Source: an uncultured Pseudomonadales bacterium (lineage in GTDB: Bacteria > Pseudomonadota > Gammaproteobacteria > Pseudomonadales > Balneatricaceae). Taken from it: DNA of 64,000 nucleotides. The stretch's first letter is position 1. Each line of letters starts with the position of its first letter. The position numbers were made by a program, and so were the translations under genes. This document shows positions 32,655-41,978 of this stretch, piece by piece. Where the stretch lies: the NCBI GenBank assembly GCA_943787595.1, contig CALSNA010000003.1, positions 224,637 to 288,636 of the forward strand, read 5' to 3'. The notes under the pieces were generated by a model. That model was given only the letters and a program-made list of their open reading frames with translations. It was not told the origin of the DNA and did no database searches.

Positions 32655-33643
32655 CCATGCAGAACCAAAACCTGGGATTAGGTCAGCGGGGCGTGGCTAT
32701 CGTGACCGTATTGCTGATACTGGCCATTATTGCAGTAACTTCGGTCAGCTATCAGCAGCGCCAGCAAGTCACAGTAGCGGCGAGTAGCCAACTGTTACAT
32801 CGGGGTCAGATACGCGCGCATCTGACCGGTGTTGAACTCTGGGTTAGCCAGATCCTGCGCCAGGATCAACAGGACAGTGATACAGATCACCTGCAGGAAA
32901 GCTGGGCCGAGGTATTGCCGGTGGCAACCGTGGAACAGGGGCAATTGATGGGCCGACTGGTCGATTTACAAGGCCGCTATAACCTCAATAACCTGCGGTA
33001 CGGGCAACCGGATCAGATGATACATGTGCAATACCTGCAAAGTTTACTGGTACAACTGGGATTAGACCCGGAATTGGCATGGCCATTGCTCGACTGGGTC
33101 GACAATAATGGTGAAACACAGCAAGGCCAAATACTGGAAGACAGCATCTATATGCAGGGCCCAAGCCCTTATCGCAGCTCCAATCAGCCGTTGACCGATA
33201 CTTCCGAATTAAACCTGATCCACAACTGGACCACAACCCAGCTTAAAGTGCTATTGCCCCTGATCACCGTCCTGCCAGAACTGACCCAGATCAATATCAA
33301 TACAACAGAGCCACAACTAATAGCAGCACTATCTGATCAAATCAGCCTAGTTCAGGCCGAAGTATTACTGGCGCAACAGACCACTCAAAGCTGGCCCAAC
33401 CCGGATGCCTTTATCAATAGCCTGACCCAGTATGGCATCAACCTGGAAAGCGAAGACAGACAACGCATAACAGCACTGACCAGTGCCCGAAGTCACTATT
33501 TTGAATTACAGGCACAAGCTCAAATCAGTAATACTGCGGAACAATTGATCAGCCGCTTCAAGCGGCTGGATGATGGCTCACTCAAGGTGCTGTCACGTCA
33601 GTTCATGCCTGCACCACCACTGCTTAACAGGCCTACACCATGA
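32651..33643 (+). CDS. gspK: minor pseudopilin GspK
   Basis: GspK is the large, cap-like minor pseudopilin. The leader ends before GVAIVTVLLILAIIAVTSV; as usual for GspK, the fifth mature residue is not Glu. The body has the conserved DLQGRYNLNNL motif, a LDWVDNNGE segment and INTTEPQLIAAL, characteristic of the helix-hairpin-helix-like insert. The 330 residues fit the family. Start and stop overlap the neighbouring genes by 4 bases each. Confidence 0.93.
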   Translation: MTMQNQNLGLGQRGVAIVTVLLILAIIAVTSVSYQQRQQVTVAASSQLLHRGQIRAHLTGVELWVSQILRQDQQDSDTDHLQESWAEVLPVATVEQGQLMGRLVDLQGRYNLNNLRYGQPDQMIHVQYLQSLLVQLGLDPELAWPLLDWVDNNGETQQGQILEDSIYMQGPSPYRSSNQPLTDTSELNLIHNWTTTQLKVLLPLITVLPELTQININTTEPQLIAALSDQISLVQAEVLLAQQTTQSWPNPDAFINSLTQYGINLESEDRQRITALTSARSHYFELQAQAQISNTAEQLISRFKRLDDGSLKVLSRQFMPAPPLLNRPTP

Positions 33644-34911
33644 ATGTCTACTTCCAGGCAACCTACGCCCTGATGCATCTGGCAATATCACAGAATGAGC
33701 CAGCTGCCGTTACCTGTAGCTGGGCCCTGGTCAAGTCTGGCAATCTCATTAGCAGTGGTGAAGGCACATTAGAAGCTGCTGCCCGGGCCTGTGCAGGCTA
33801 TCGCCTGGCGGTGGCACTACCCGGTCGTCAAGCCGTTGTAACCCAGGTTAAACTGCCCACACGCAACCAACAACAACGCCAGGCAGCCCTGCCTTATGTT
33901 TTGCAACCGCTAGTTGCAGAGCCAGTGGCTGACTTGCACCTGGCCTGGCAAGCCCAAGGCCAGAAATTGCATGTGATTGGCATGCATCGGGATACGCTGG
34001 CTGTTTATCAGCAACAGCTGGCTGCGGCTGGCCTGCAACCTGACTGGATTACGCCAGACGCCTTGCTGTTGCCCTGGCAGGCAGGGCAAGCTTATCTGTG
34101 GGCCAGTGAAACCGACTGCCTATTGCGTTACGGCAAGCACCGTGTGCTGGCGTGCAACCGTGCTTTGCTGGGTGACTATATGGCACTGGTGCAGACAAGC
34201 GAGCCCACAACCAGCAAAACAGGGCAGGACTCAATGGAACTGACTCTGGACGGCCCCGCTGCAGATCAGGCCAAGCAGGTGCTGGATCAGCATCAATCCA
34301 TCCACACACGTTCACCAACTGATCCTGTTGGCCCCATTGCAGCACTGCTAGGCCGGCAGTTCAAGCCAGGCCAAGTGATTAACTTATCACGCCGCACTTC
34401 CCATCCCCTGGCCCGGATCAATATCAGTTGGCACTGCTGGCGCTGGCCAATTATCCTGGGCAGTTGCCTGATGCTGGCATGGCTGGTGCAGTTATGGTTA
34501 CACAACCAGCAGCTACAGTTAAAATGGCAACACGCTCAGCAATATCAGGAAGATTTGTACCAGGAAGCAGTCCCCAATGAAGCCCGGGTCACTAACCCAA
34601 TCAGACAACTTAAGGCCAAACTGGCCCAATTGCCAGCCTCAGCTGACGGCGGTGATTTACTGAGCCTGCTGCATATCTACCATCAGCTATTACAACAGCA
34701 GCCCCCTGGGATACCTCTGGTATTGCAACAACTGGACTACAAACCAGGCCAGCTAACGTTGACTCTGCAAATACAAAAAGGCATACAACTGACCCAGGCA
34801 ATGGCGCAAACCTGGCCTACAGTAGACATTGATTTGCAACAATCCTCCACTGGAGATAATGGCATGCGGGCAGTGTTGAGATTAACTTCACTGAGGCGAG
34901 CAACACCATGA
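33640..34911 (+). CDS. gspL: type II secretion protein GspL
   Basis: GspL anchors the ATPase GspE to the membrane. The cytoplasmic actin-like domain (about 1-245) contains RLAVALPGRQAVVTQVKLP and ALPYVLQPLVAEPVADLHL, close to the family. One membrane helix is at about 265-285 (WPIILGSCLMLAWLVQL), followed by a ferredoxin-like periplasmic domain. Length 423 is normal. The gene overlaps gspK and gspM by 4 bases each. Confidence 0.88.
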   Translation: MNVYFQATYALMHLAISQNEPAAVTCSWALVKSGNLISSGEGTLEAAARACAGYRLAVALPGRQAVVTQVKLPTRNQQQRQAALPYVLQPLVAEPVADLHLAWQAQGQKLHVIGMHRDTLAVYQQQLAAAGLQPDWITPDALLLPWQAGQAYLWASETDCLLRYGKHRVLACNRALLGDYMALVQTSEPTTSKTGQDSMELTLDGPAADQAKQVLDQHQSIHTRSPTDPVGPIAALLGRQFKPGQVINLSRRTSHPLARINISWHCWRWPIILGSCLMLAWLVQLWLHNQQLQLKWQHAQQYQEDLYQEAVPNEARVTNPIRQLKAKLAQLPASADGGDLLSLLHIYHQLLQQQPPGIPLVLQQLDYKPGQLTLTLQIQKGIQLTQAMAQTWPTVDIDLQQSSTGDNGMRAVLRLTSLRRATP

Positions 34912-35354
34912 ACAAGCTACAACAACCCGTGTATCTCGTCCTGCTATTAGTAATGGCTATCGCCATCGGTTGGCAGTGGCAAGATCAGCAACAGCTACAA
35001 CGGCAAATCAGACAAGGGCAGGCTGACTCAGATCAACTTGAACAGTTAGTGCAGACATACATGGACGGGGACGGGCCGGCGTACTCATCGGTAATACCAC
35101 TGGCTGATCTAAAGCAAGCCCGCCAATGGCTCAGGCAACAAGTACCGCAGCTAGGTCTTGCCCGTGAGGCAATGCAGATTCTCATTGAGGGTGATCAGTT
35201 GCACTTGCACCTAAAAGCAGTACCGTTTAACCGCCTACTGAGTTTAATTATTCGGGTACAGCACAGTAGTAATCTGGATCTGCGTCATATTAAGGCTATC
35301 GCCGCTAAAACACCATCACGGGTCAATGCTCGTCTGCAATGGGCACTCTACTGA
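34908..35354 (+). CDS. gspM: type II secretion protein GspM
   Basis: GspM is the small inner-membrane partner of GspL. The 148 residues have one membrane helix near the N-terminus (about 7-24), a Gln-rich coiled stretch, then a ferredoxin-like periplasmic domain containing VPFNRLLSLI, a recognisable GspM block. Its identity also follows from its place between gspL and gspN. Confidence 0.85.
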   Translation: MNKLQQPVYLVLLLVMAIAIGWQWQDQQQLQRQIRQGQADSDQLEQLVQTYMDGDGPAYSSVIPLADLKQARQWLRQQVPQLGLAREAMQILIEGDQLHLHLKAVPFNRLLSLIIRVQHSSNLDLRHIKAIAAKTPSRVNARLQWALY

Positions 35355-36160
35355 TGCAGAGCAGACGAATATGGACCAGTGTATTTACGTTAACGTTAGT
35401 ACTCAGCTTCGGGATTGGTCTACTGATCTATGCGCCCACATCCGTGTTGCTCCATATAACCCAACAGTACTGGCCCGGGCTATCGGCCAAAAACGCATCT
35501 GGTCTCTGGTGGAAAGGTGAAATACAAACCCTGTTATGGCGTGACCAGCACCTCAAAAAACTGCACTGGCAACTCAATTGGCCAGACTTGCTCCAGGGCA
35601 ATATAGCCATCATAATAAAAATTAATCACCAGGGCGCAACAGTCGAGGCAACGCTAAACTGGCCCTGGAATAAGGCCGCCATAGATATCCTTGATTTAAA
35701 AGCCACTGTACCGATCGATCAACTCACACCACAGATCAAACCAGATTACCCTCTGCTACCAACCACCGGGATCATCACCATTAACCTGAATCATGGACGC
35801 TTGCCACTGGCTCAAATAGCTTGGCCTGCCCATGGGATGACCTTAGCACATGTTGAGTTAATGCAGCCTGCTACTTTCAGCGGTAGTGAAATAAACTTAC
35901 CACCATATCTGTCCCTAGGTCGCTTAGATGGCTTCATTATTGGGCTACCAGAGCAGTCTGGATATCAGCTTAATCTACACAATAACGGCGGTAATCTAGC
36001 GTTTACTGGGCAATTAACGTTGTTCAAGGGCCGGTTAAATCACGACTACACCCTGACACCAACCGTACAAACGCCCGACGCTACACGGCTATGGCTTGAA
36101 TTACTCAGGCCACAGCACATTGATGGCAGCTACCGCTTTTCAGGTCAGTATAACTGGTAA
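35354..36160 (+). CDS. gspN: type II secretion protein GspN
   Basis: GspN is a non-essential inner-membrane/periplasmic protein of the type II system. The sequence has an N-terminal membrane helix followed by a beta-rich domain with ASGLWWKGEIQTLLWRDQHL, a family-type block. The start at 35354 overlaps the gspM stop in TGATG; an in-frame ATG at 35339 is also possible. 268-273 residues is in the usual range. It is the last gene of the operon. Confidence 0.82.
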   Translation: MQSRRIWTSVFTLTLVLSFGIGLLIYAPTSVLLHITQQYWPGLSAKNASGLWWKGEIQTLLWRDQHLKKLHWQLNWPDLLQGNIAIIIKINHQGATVEATLNWPWNKAAIDILDLKATVPIDQLTPQIKPDYPLLPTTGIITINLNHGRLPLAQIAWPAHGMTLAHVELMQPATFSGSEINLPPYLSLGRLDGFIIGLPEQSGYQLNLHNNGGNLAFTGQLTLFKGRLNHDYTLTPTVQTPDATRLWLELLRPQHIDGSYRFSGQYNW

Positions 36161-36280
36161 AATAATTGGTCTTAAAAACAACTAGATAAGTGTGTTCAAG
36201 CTGTTCAGAGCTGGATCAATACGGCTTTTAAACCCAGAGTTAATGCTATACTAGCCAGCAGCATTCATTGTATCAATCGC

Positions 36281-36925
36281 CTAGCCAGTACCGTACTGTT
36301 CTCGATAGGCGAGCATGGCATCTAATTGCAGTGCCATTTGTGACTGGTCTTTCAGGTAGGTAACCAAATGGTCAAAATTGACAATACTGACCACCGGTAT
36401 CGCGTAATCACGCTCAACTTCCTCAATAGCCGATAGATGGCCACGCCCTCTTTCTTTGCGATCAAGAGCAATCAATACCCCTGTCAAAACTGCTCCTGCT
36501 GCTTCAATCAGCGCCATCACTTCACGAATCGCTGTACCAGCCGTAATCACATCATCAATAATGACCACCTGTCCCGACAATGCCGCCCCCACCAAGTTAC
36601 CACCTTCTCCGTGCTGCTTGACTTCTTTACGATTAAATACATAAGGCATATCCAGCTGATGATTTTCATGCAAGGCAACCGCAGTGCTAGCGGCTAAAGG
36701 TATACCTTTGTAAGCTGGACCGAGCAGTACATCACATGGCATAGCTGCCGTAGTCAAGGCACAAGCGTAATAACGTCCCAGGTGAGCCAGGGCAGCACCG
36801 GTGTTAAAGCACCCCACATCAAAAAAATAAGGGCTGACACGGCCAGATTTCAAGGTAAATTTTCCAAAACGCAACACCTGTCGTGCAATAGCAAACTCAA
36901 TAAATTCCCGCTGGTAATTGTGCAT
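36281..36925 (-). CDS. pyrE: orotate phosphoribosyltransferase
   Basis: PyrE joins orotate to PRPP, giving OMP in de novo pyrimidine synthesis. The PRPP-binding motif is [13 protein letters not shown]. Other blocks are [16 protein letters not shown], the substrate loop [10 protein letters not shown] and the flexible loop [13 protein letters not shown] with its catalytic Lys. 214 residues is typical. It lies downstream of rph, the E. coli rph-pyrE order, but 309 bases apart; no clear attenuator hairpin with a T-run was visible in the gap. Confidence 0.97.
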   Translation of the reverse strand: MHNYQREFIEFAIARQVLRFGKFTLKSGRVSPYFFDVGCFNTGAALAHLGRYYACALTTAAMPCDVLLGPAYKGIPLAASTAVALHENHQLDMPYVFNRKEVKQHGEGGNLVGAALSGQVVIIDDVITAGTAIREVMALIEAAGAVLTGVLIALDRKERGRGHLSAIEEVERDYAIPVVSIVNFDHLVTYLKDQSQMALQLDAMLAYREQYGTG

Positions 36926-37234
36926 GGGTATCCCTATATGACTTATACTGCCTAGAAATGCTATTTATTATCCTAAAAATCACTCGGCAAAATCAATTCT
37001 TTCAGCCTGATAAAGCCATCAGACACATTTCCTTCTGGACATGTAACAAACATCCTGTTTCGATCCCTAAGACATTACCCATGTTAACCATAGGCTGCCT
37101 TAGTATACTGTCCCAGATAATAACTGCATGAATCCTCGGCTGACTGGATCAATACACCAGTTACGTCAAGGAATCAGTGCGAACAAGGCACAATTTGTGT
37201 GTTTTATTCAGGCAATACCAGGTTGATATTTAAC
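36926..37234. other. rph-pyrE intergenic region
   Basis: In E. coli this gap holds a UTP-sensing attenuator. Here I found no strong GC-rich hairpin followed by T residues on the minus strand, so attenuation is not supported. No gene is visible. Confidence 0.45.
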
Positions 37235-38002
37235 TCACTCCAGAACCTGCTTTTGCAAGGCAAACAATTTTGCAATACCATGCCTGGCCAGTGCCAGCAT
37301 GCTATCCATCTGAACTTGGTCATATGGCTCAGTTTCAGCTGTACCCTGAACCTCAATAAAACCACCATCCGCGGTCATCACAACGTTCATGTCAGTAGCG
37401 GCTGCTGAATCTTCTTCATAGTCTAGATCGAGCACTGCTGTATCCTTATGGATACCAACCGAAACGGCTGCAATCTGGTGCTTAAGAGGGTTGCCTTTTA
37501 TGGCCCCGTGCTTGTTTTTACGCAATACATCAATAGCATCCACAATAGCAACATAACTGCCAGTAATAGCAGCAGTTCGAGTGCCGCCATCGGCTTGCAG
37601 TACATCACAATCTAGCATAATGGTATTTTCACCCAGTTTATCCAGATTCAGCGCTGCTCGCAGGGAACGCCCAATCAGACGCTGAATTTCAAGGGTTCGG
37701 CCAGTTTGTTTGCCTCGCACTGCTTCGCGGCCCATGCGACTGTGAGTAGCTCGTGGTAACATACCATATTCAGCAGTCACCCAGCCAGTACCGCTACCCC
37801 TTAAAAAACGTGGCACACCCCGCTCCACAGATGCCGTGCACAACACTTGGGTGGCACCAAACTCAACCAGCACAGAACCTTCGGCATGGCAGGTGTAACC
37901 ACGAGTCAACTTGACTTCGCGCAGTTGATCAAACGCTCTGCCACCAGAACGCGGCAAGGGTAACTTTAAATCTTTCAGTTGGCTGGACAGTGTCTTATTC
38001 AT
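37235..38002 (-). CDS. rph: ribonuclease PH
   Basis: RNase PH is a phosphate-dependent 3' exonuclease that trims tRNA precursors. The 255 residues include [22 protein letters not shown], the [20 protein letters not shown] block, [14 protein letters not shown], and [19 protein letters not shown] with the catalytic/phosphate residues. The N-terminus has a short extension ([14 protein letters not shown]) before the usual [11 protein letters not shown]. It is divergent from yicC, as in E. coli. Confidence 0.97.
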   Translation of the reverse strand: MNKTLSSQLKDLKLPLPRSGGRAFDQLREVKLTRGYTCHAEGSVLVEFGATQVLCTASVERGVPRFLRGSGTGWVTAEYGMLPRATHSRMGREAVRGKQTGRTLEIQRLIGRSLRAALNLDKLGENTIMLDCDVLQADGGTRTAAITGSYVAIVDAIDVLRKNKHGAIKGNPLKHQIAAVSVGIHKDTAVLDLDYEEDSAAATDMNVVMTADGGFIEVQGTAETEPYDQVQMDSMLALARHGIAKLFALQKQVLE

Positions 38003-38239
38003 GTCATCTTTTAATCCATTCAGGCGACTTAATGAGTGATTACCATATTCAGTATCTGATTATGCAAACACGCAAGCAAGACTATAGTAAAATATTATAC
38101 AATACTTCAACTTGCTGTAAGAGCCAGCCATTTTCAGGCTTGCTGTTTCGATGTGTTAATAGCCCACTTAATGTTCATTCAGTTTTCCCCAGCTGCAATA
38201 AGCACGAGAAAAACTGTATTTTAATCGAGTTTAATGTAG

Positions 38240-39103
38240 ATGACACGCAGTATGACTGCCTTTGCCCATCAGAACGCCAGACTTGACATGGGTGTCTTGA
38301 GTTGGGAAATTCGCTCAGTTAACCATCGCCATCTGGATCTTGTCATGCGTTTGCCTAAAACCCTACGCATGCTAGAACCACTAGCACGCGATACTGTGCG
38401 CGCCCAAATCCATCGAGGTAAAATAGAATGCCAGTTGCATTTTCAATCTAGTCCGCAATCGCAACAGATAGAAATTAACACTGTACTCGTTGAACAACTA
38501 ACCCAGGCCACACATAAAATCGGCACTCTCAGTGCCCCTCTAGCCTCGATCAATCCTCTCGAATTAATGCAATGGCCCGGAGTTCTAACTGAACCACCAC
38601 TTGATTTAGATGCCCTGCAAGGCACTGCCATGACACTGTTCAAAAAAACACTTGATGAGTTATTGAAACACCGAAAGCGGGAAGGCCAACAACTGGAGCA
38701 ATTAATTCAAAAGCGCCTGACAGCAATTGACGCCATCGTAGCTATCCAGCACGAGCATCGCCCTGATATCCTAAAGGCCTGGCAGCAAAAGATATACCAG
38801 CGACTGACTGGACTGCATAATGAATTAGATCCCCATAGACTGGAGCAAGAAATCACACTGCTAGCCAGCAAGTCGGATGTGGCCGAAGAACTAGATCGTC
38901 TGTCTACCCATACTAACGAGGTAAGACATACCATGAAACAGGCAGGCCCAATTGGACGACGGCTAGATTTCCTCATGCAGGAACTAAATCGTGAAGCCAA
39001 TACCCTGTCATCCAAGTCTTTGAGCACAGCAACTTCACTAGATGCTGTGGAGTTAAAGGTGCTGATTGAACAGATTCGTGAGCAGGTGCAAAATATAGAA
39101 TGA
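38240..39103 (+). CDS. yicC: YicC-family endoribonuclease
   Basis: YicC proteins are endoribonucleases linked to small-RNA turnover and stationary-phase fitness. The 287 residues start MTRSMTAFAHQNA and contain SWEIRSVNHRHLDL near the N-terminus, a helical middle, and the C-terminal DUF1732 signature: EELDRLSTHTNEV, GRRLDFLMQELNREANTLSSKS. It is divergent from rph across 237 bases, a conserved arrangement. Confidence 0.93.
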   Translation: MTRSMTAFAHQNARLDMGVLSWEIRSVNHRHLDLVMRLPKTLRMLEPLARDTVRAQIHRGKIECQLHFQSSPQSQQIEINTVLVEQLTQATHKIGTLSAPLASINPLELMQWPGVLTEPPLDLDALQGTAMTLFKKTLDELLKHRKREGQQLEQLIQKRLTAIDAIVAIQHEHRPDILKAWQQKIYQRLTGLHNELDPHRLEQEITLLASKSDVAEELDRLSTHTNEVRHTMKQAGPIGRRLDFLMQELNREANTLSSKSLSTATSLDAVELKVLIEQIREQVQNIE

Positions 39104-39217
39104 TTTTTCAGACTGTTTCAGTTTGTTATAAATACCAATAAAAACAATATTATATATTTAATTACCTGTTTCTCCCTGTTTCAGAATCTGTCACCATCAG
39201 ATAAGCAAGGTACTGAT

Positions 39218-39634
39218 ATGGCTCGAAAAATCACTGACAAAAAAATTAAATCCTTTCTCAAGGAAGGGAAAGCCGCTCGCAATGCTGTGGGTAATGGTCT
39301 TTTACAAAAACCATTTCTACCCTCAAGCAGGAAGAGCGTGATTTGGCTGGCATGGGATCAGGTGATGCGTTAGCCCACAAGGTTAAAGGCTTTTATTCAT
39401 CAGTAGAGCACTGGCGTAATATGGGCTGGTGGGAATATTGTTTATTGCAACCAGGAAAACCAGGGCAATATATTACCTCTTGGCGTATACGCCCTGTTGC
39501 ATTAATCAACTCAGATAAAATTGTGAGAACTTATGGTGGCTTTTCACATTACTGATTGGGCAAAGGGTTTATAGCTGGCGCTATATCGTGGGGAGTGATC
39601 TTTGTTGCGATTGGCACCTTGCTTATCCGTTGAA
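39218..39634 (+). pseudogene. phage-type integrase N-terminus joined to a broken small membrane protein
   Basis: The first 28 residues (MARKITDKKIKSFLKEGKAA, then NAVGNGL) look like the start of a P4-type tyrosine integrase: short basic N-terminus and a VGNGLY-like strand. The frame then shifts. A second frame runs from TISTLKQEERDLAGMGSGDALA through a Trp-rich middle (HWRNMGWWEYCLL) to a TGA stop at 39553 and continues as GKGFIAGAISWGVIFVAIGTLL, a probable membrane helix. The first part is a remnant; I cannot name the second. No catalytic integrase domain follows. Confidence 0.45.
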
Positions 39635-39687
39635 TGCCTAGCTCCTTTTCTGATTTTCTTGGAATGAAAAAATTTTTATTATCAAAT

Positions 39688-39993
39688 TTATAAAAGCAGT
39701 TTTTCTTTGAGCGCTTGAATAGCTGCTTCCAGTGCTTCAGATTGCTTGGGCTTCCTCCCTGTATCCTCGCGTATCCTGATCATGATTTTTTCAAGGTCAG
39801 CGCCTGAATCCTCACTGATAATGGTTCAAATTCTATAGCGACGCCTTAGGGTATTCACTTCAACGGCTGGGCTATGCTCTTTCTTGTGTGGAGAAGAATT
39901 TATGTTTTCCAGTTTAAGTGGTTCCTGTAGACTTCTTCTTTTCTGAACGGATGCTCATTTCTTAATGGCTTTAAATGGGTTGTTTTCTGTCAT
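39688..39993 (-). pseudogene. broken small charged protein
   Basis: The minus strand reads MTENNPFKAIKK, stop, then a Lys/Ser/Pro-rich middle, VNTLRRRYRI, stop, and SGADLEKIMIRIREDTG followed by KQSEALEAAIQALKEKLLL. The C-terminal half looks helical and could be a DNA-binding or partition-type segment, but I do not recognise it. Two in-frame TGA stops make a working product unlikely. Confidence 0.4.
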
Positions 39994-40184
39994 GGTTTAA
40001 TGGATTAGCAAAGTTAAATCTGATGAATCACGGCCTTGGCTGATTCATTGGGCGACGGATATGGAGTCTCTGTTATTGCCAGCCCATCACTAATAGCAGT
40101 CCTGTACCCTACCTGCTCGGAAATGGTACTAAATATCACTTTAATTTTAGGGTCTATATACGTAACTAGCCAATAGGCCTAAAG

Positions 40185-40207
40185 AAAAGGGCTATTCAAG
40201 CCCTTTT
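40185..40207 (-). terminator. terminator after the P63C gene
   Basis: AAAAGGGCT and AGCCCTTTT form a 9-base stem with a five-base loop. On the minus strand TTTTCTTTA follows. It lies 9 bases beyond the P63C-gene stop; because the arms are A/T-rich at their ends it could work in both directions. Confidence 0.7.
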
Positions 40208-40215
40208 GCATTTTA

Positions 40216-41193
40216 TTATTCTGGATGATCCAAAGGCATCTCAATAGTTTCATTGAACTTCGGATAAGCTCTATTTAGGCTTCTTTTAAATCCTTCCCAT
40301 GTGTCTCCCGCTTTTAGCAAAGCTATTACACCAGAGATATGCTCTTTCAGTCTGGGATGACCATTTTCAGGGTTGAACCATTGATGATGTTTATCTTTTC
40401 TACGCCTCGAACTTGCCTACTTAGGGTTTTTCTTTCTCAACTCCTCTGTCAGCGCAGGCGCTAGCCTGTCATATACGAAGTCATCTGTCCATTTTGCGAT
40501 TACACTTGGTCGCCTTGTATCCCATGGCTTAAATTCCCAGCCTCGAAGCCTATAAATTTCTTTGTAGAACTCAATTGGAAAGGTTTTTACCCACTTCGCT
40601 TTTTCATCTGAAAGGAATTGTTCAAAGATTTTAGCAAGGGCATCTTTCTCACGTTCGTATTGATAGCCAGTAACCTCATCAATTGCTGCTATCAAACCTG
40701 TTTTTGCGAAGGCCGATGTAATTATTTGAGCCTGAAACACTAATGATCGATACCTGTCAGCAAGTTTTTTGTTGTTGTTTGATTAAATTACAACATCACA
40801 TAAATCAATTAACATCGTTGCTTCGAAGGCAATTGCTGGCTTGCCGCCGCGACCCGGTCGAATGAAACGAACGGGGTTATTTAGCGCCATGGCTAAGTCA
40901 CTGGAAACATAAGGTTTTATGTCTTTTAAATCTAAAAAAGACCTTAGTTTTGACCCATGAGTTATTGCCGCCCCTCCTAGTCCTATCGATTCTTGCATTC
41001 CACGACCTGATAATACGCGCGTTCCGTCCTCAAGTACGTAACACTCTACAGAGACTTCACCTATTTTCAGCAAGTTATCTGCAGAGCCAAATTCAGCTTT
41101 CATAACAGCGGAGTCAGCAGATGGATTTATGACCATGGCACTTGCCACGTCATCAAATGAACCTTCAATAGGTTCTATTTCATTACTATCCAT
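40216..41193 (-). pseudogene. P63C-domain protein with two nonsense codons
   Basis: One continuous minus-strand frame of 326 codons reads through two stops: TAA at 40783-40785 and TAG at 40417-40419. The N-terminal half has GTRVLSGRGMQESIGLG and AIAFEATMLIDLCDVV. The middle is SAFAKTGLIAAIDEVTGYQYER. The C-terminal domain has FPIEFYKEIYRLRGW, LRKKNPK, HHQWFNPENGHPRLKEH and FKRSLNRAYPK. These are the blocks of P63C-domain proteins, known from phages and mobile DNA, function unknown. There are no frameshifts, so decay is recent. Its ATG overlaps the end of the IS1595 transposase by 8 bases. Confidence 0.75.
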
Positions 41194-41848
41194 TAATTAG
41201 TTCCTTATATGTGAGACGCTTCCCTCCCATAAGAACAACGGTCGCGCCGATAAAATCCATTGTGCCGTAATCTGATGTATTGTGACGATATGAGAACTCA
41301 TTAACATAGCAGTGTAAGTGCTTTGCGCTCATATAGTGATAAATGCCGATGTAACCGCGTTTAAGAAGTGACCAGAAACTTTCAATGCCATTAGTATGAG
41401 CTTGATCTTTAATGTATTCACCAACTGAATGATTGATTGTGATGTGCTTGTAACCACTTCCAGATAAGCCGCGATAAGCGGGTAAGTTATCTGTCACAAC
41501 TGTTGAACCTTGCGGCGCATTTGTCTTTACAAAGCCTTGTAGCGTTGGTGTTTTGGATTGGGTGTGCATATACATTGTCAGTTTGATCGCGCATACCAAC
41601 AACAGCAGTTTTACCAACCGCACCGCGTCCAGCATGAATTTTCTTGTTTGCGTGTTTATTTGATTCCTTGCCACCAATGTATGTTTCATCGACTTGAACA
41701 TGGTTATCCATATCGTTGTCGCCTTTGCCCTTCATCCAAGTTTCACGAATGCGCTGTGCAAGGAACCAAGCCGATTTTTGGGTAATGCCAAGCTCACGAG
41801 CCATTTGGGTGCTTGGAATGCCTTTACGGGCGCTTGTTAGGGCTTCTT
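41186..41848 (-). pseudogene. IS1595-family transposase, truncated and frameshifted
   Basis: The frame from about 41848 reads ILKEALTSARKGIPSTQ, then MARELGITQKSAWFLAQRIR (HTH region) and VQVDETYIGGKESNKH (first catalytic Asp). After a frameshift near 41550, VVTDNLPAYRGLSG (second Asp) and NGIESFWSLLKRGYIGIYHY (Glu, with the following W-x-x-L-K-R-G) appear. This is the ISXO2-like DDE domain. The N-terminal zinc ribbon is missing; the 5' end abuts another gene's tail. No inverted ends were identified. Confidence 0.8.
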
Positions 41849-41966
41849 TTAGAATGGAATGTCATCATCCCAGTTACCTATTGTTTCGTCTTGATCTTTA
41901 AATACATTCAAAACTCTTTCTGCAATTTTTATTAATTGGTCATATGTAATAATTTCAATTCTATGC
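41849..41966 (-). pseudogene. C-terminal fragment resembling DUF4263 (Shedu), ending DDDIPF
   Basis: The minus strand reads RIEIITYDQLIKIAERVLNVF, then KDQDETIGNW and DDDIPF with a TAA stop. The strand-helix I-E-I-I-T-Y-D-x-L is the usual C-terminal end of DUF4263/Shedu nucleases. The last six residues are identical to the tip of bacterial SSB. The upstream part is cut by the left end of the RAYT element. A second, longer fragment with the same ending lies at 46908-47189. Confidence 0.5.
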
Positions 41967-41978
41967 CGGTACTGGAGC

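Noticed and set aside
36926..37234. pyrE attenuator
   Set aside because: No stable hairpin followed by a T-run on the coding strand.
39218..39301. Integron integrase
   Set aside because: The short N-terminal fragment resembles P4-type phage integrases, and no catalytic domain or IntI-specific segment is present.
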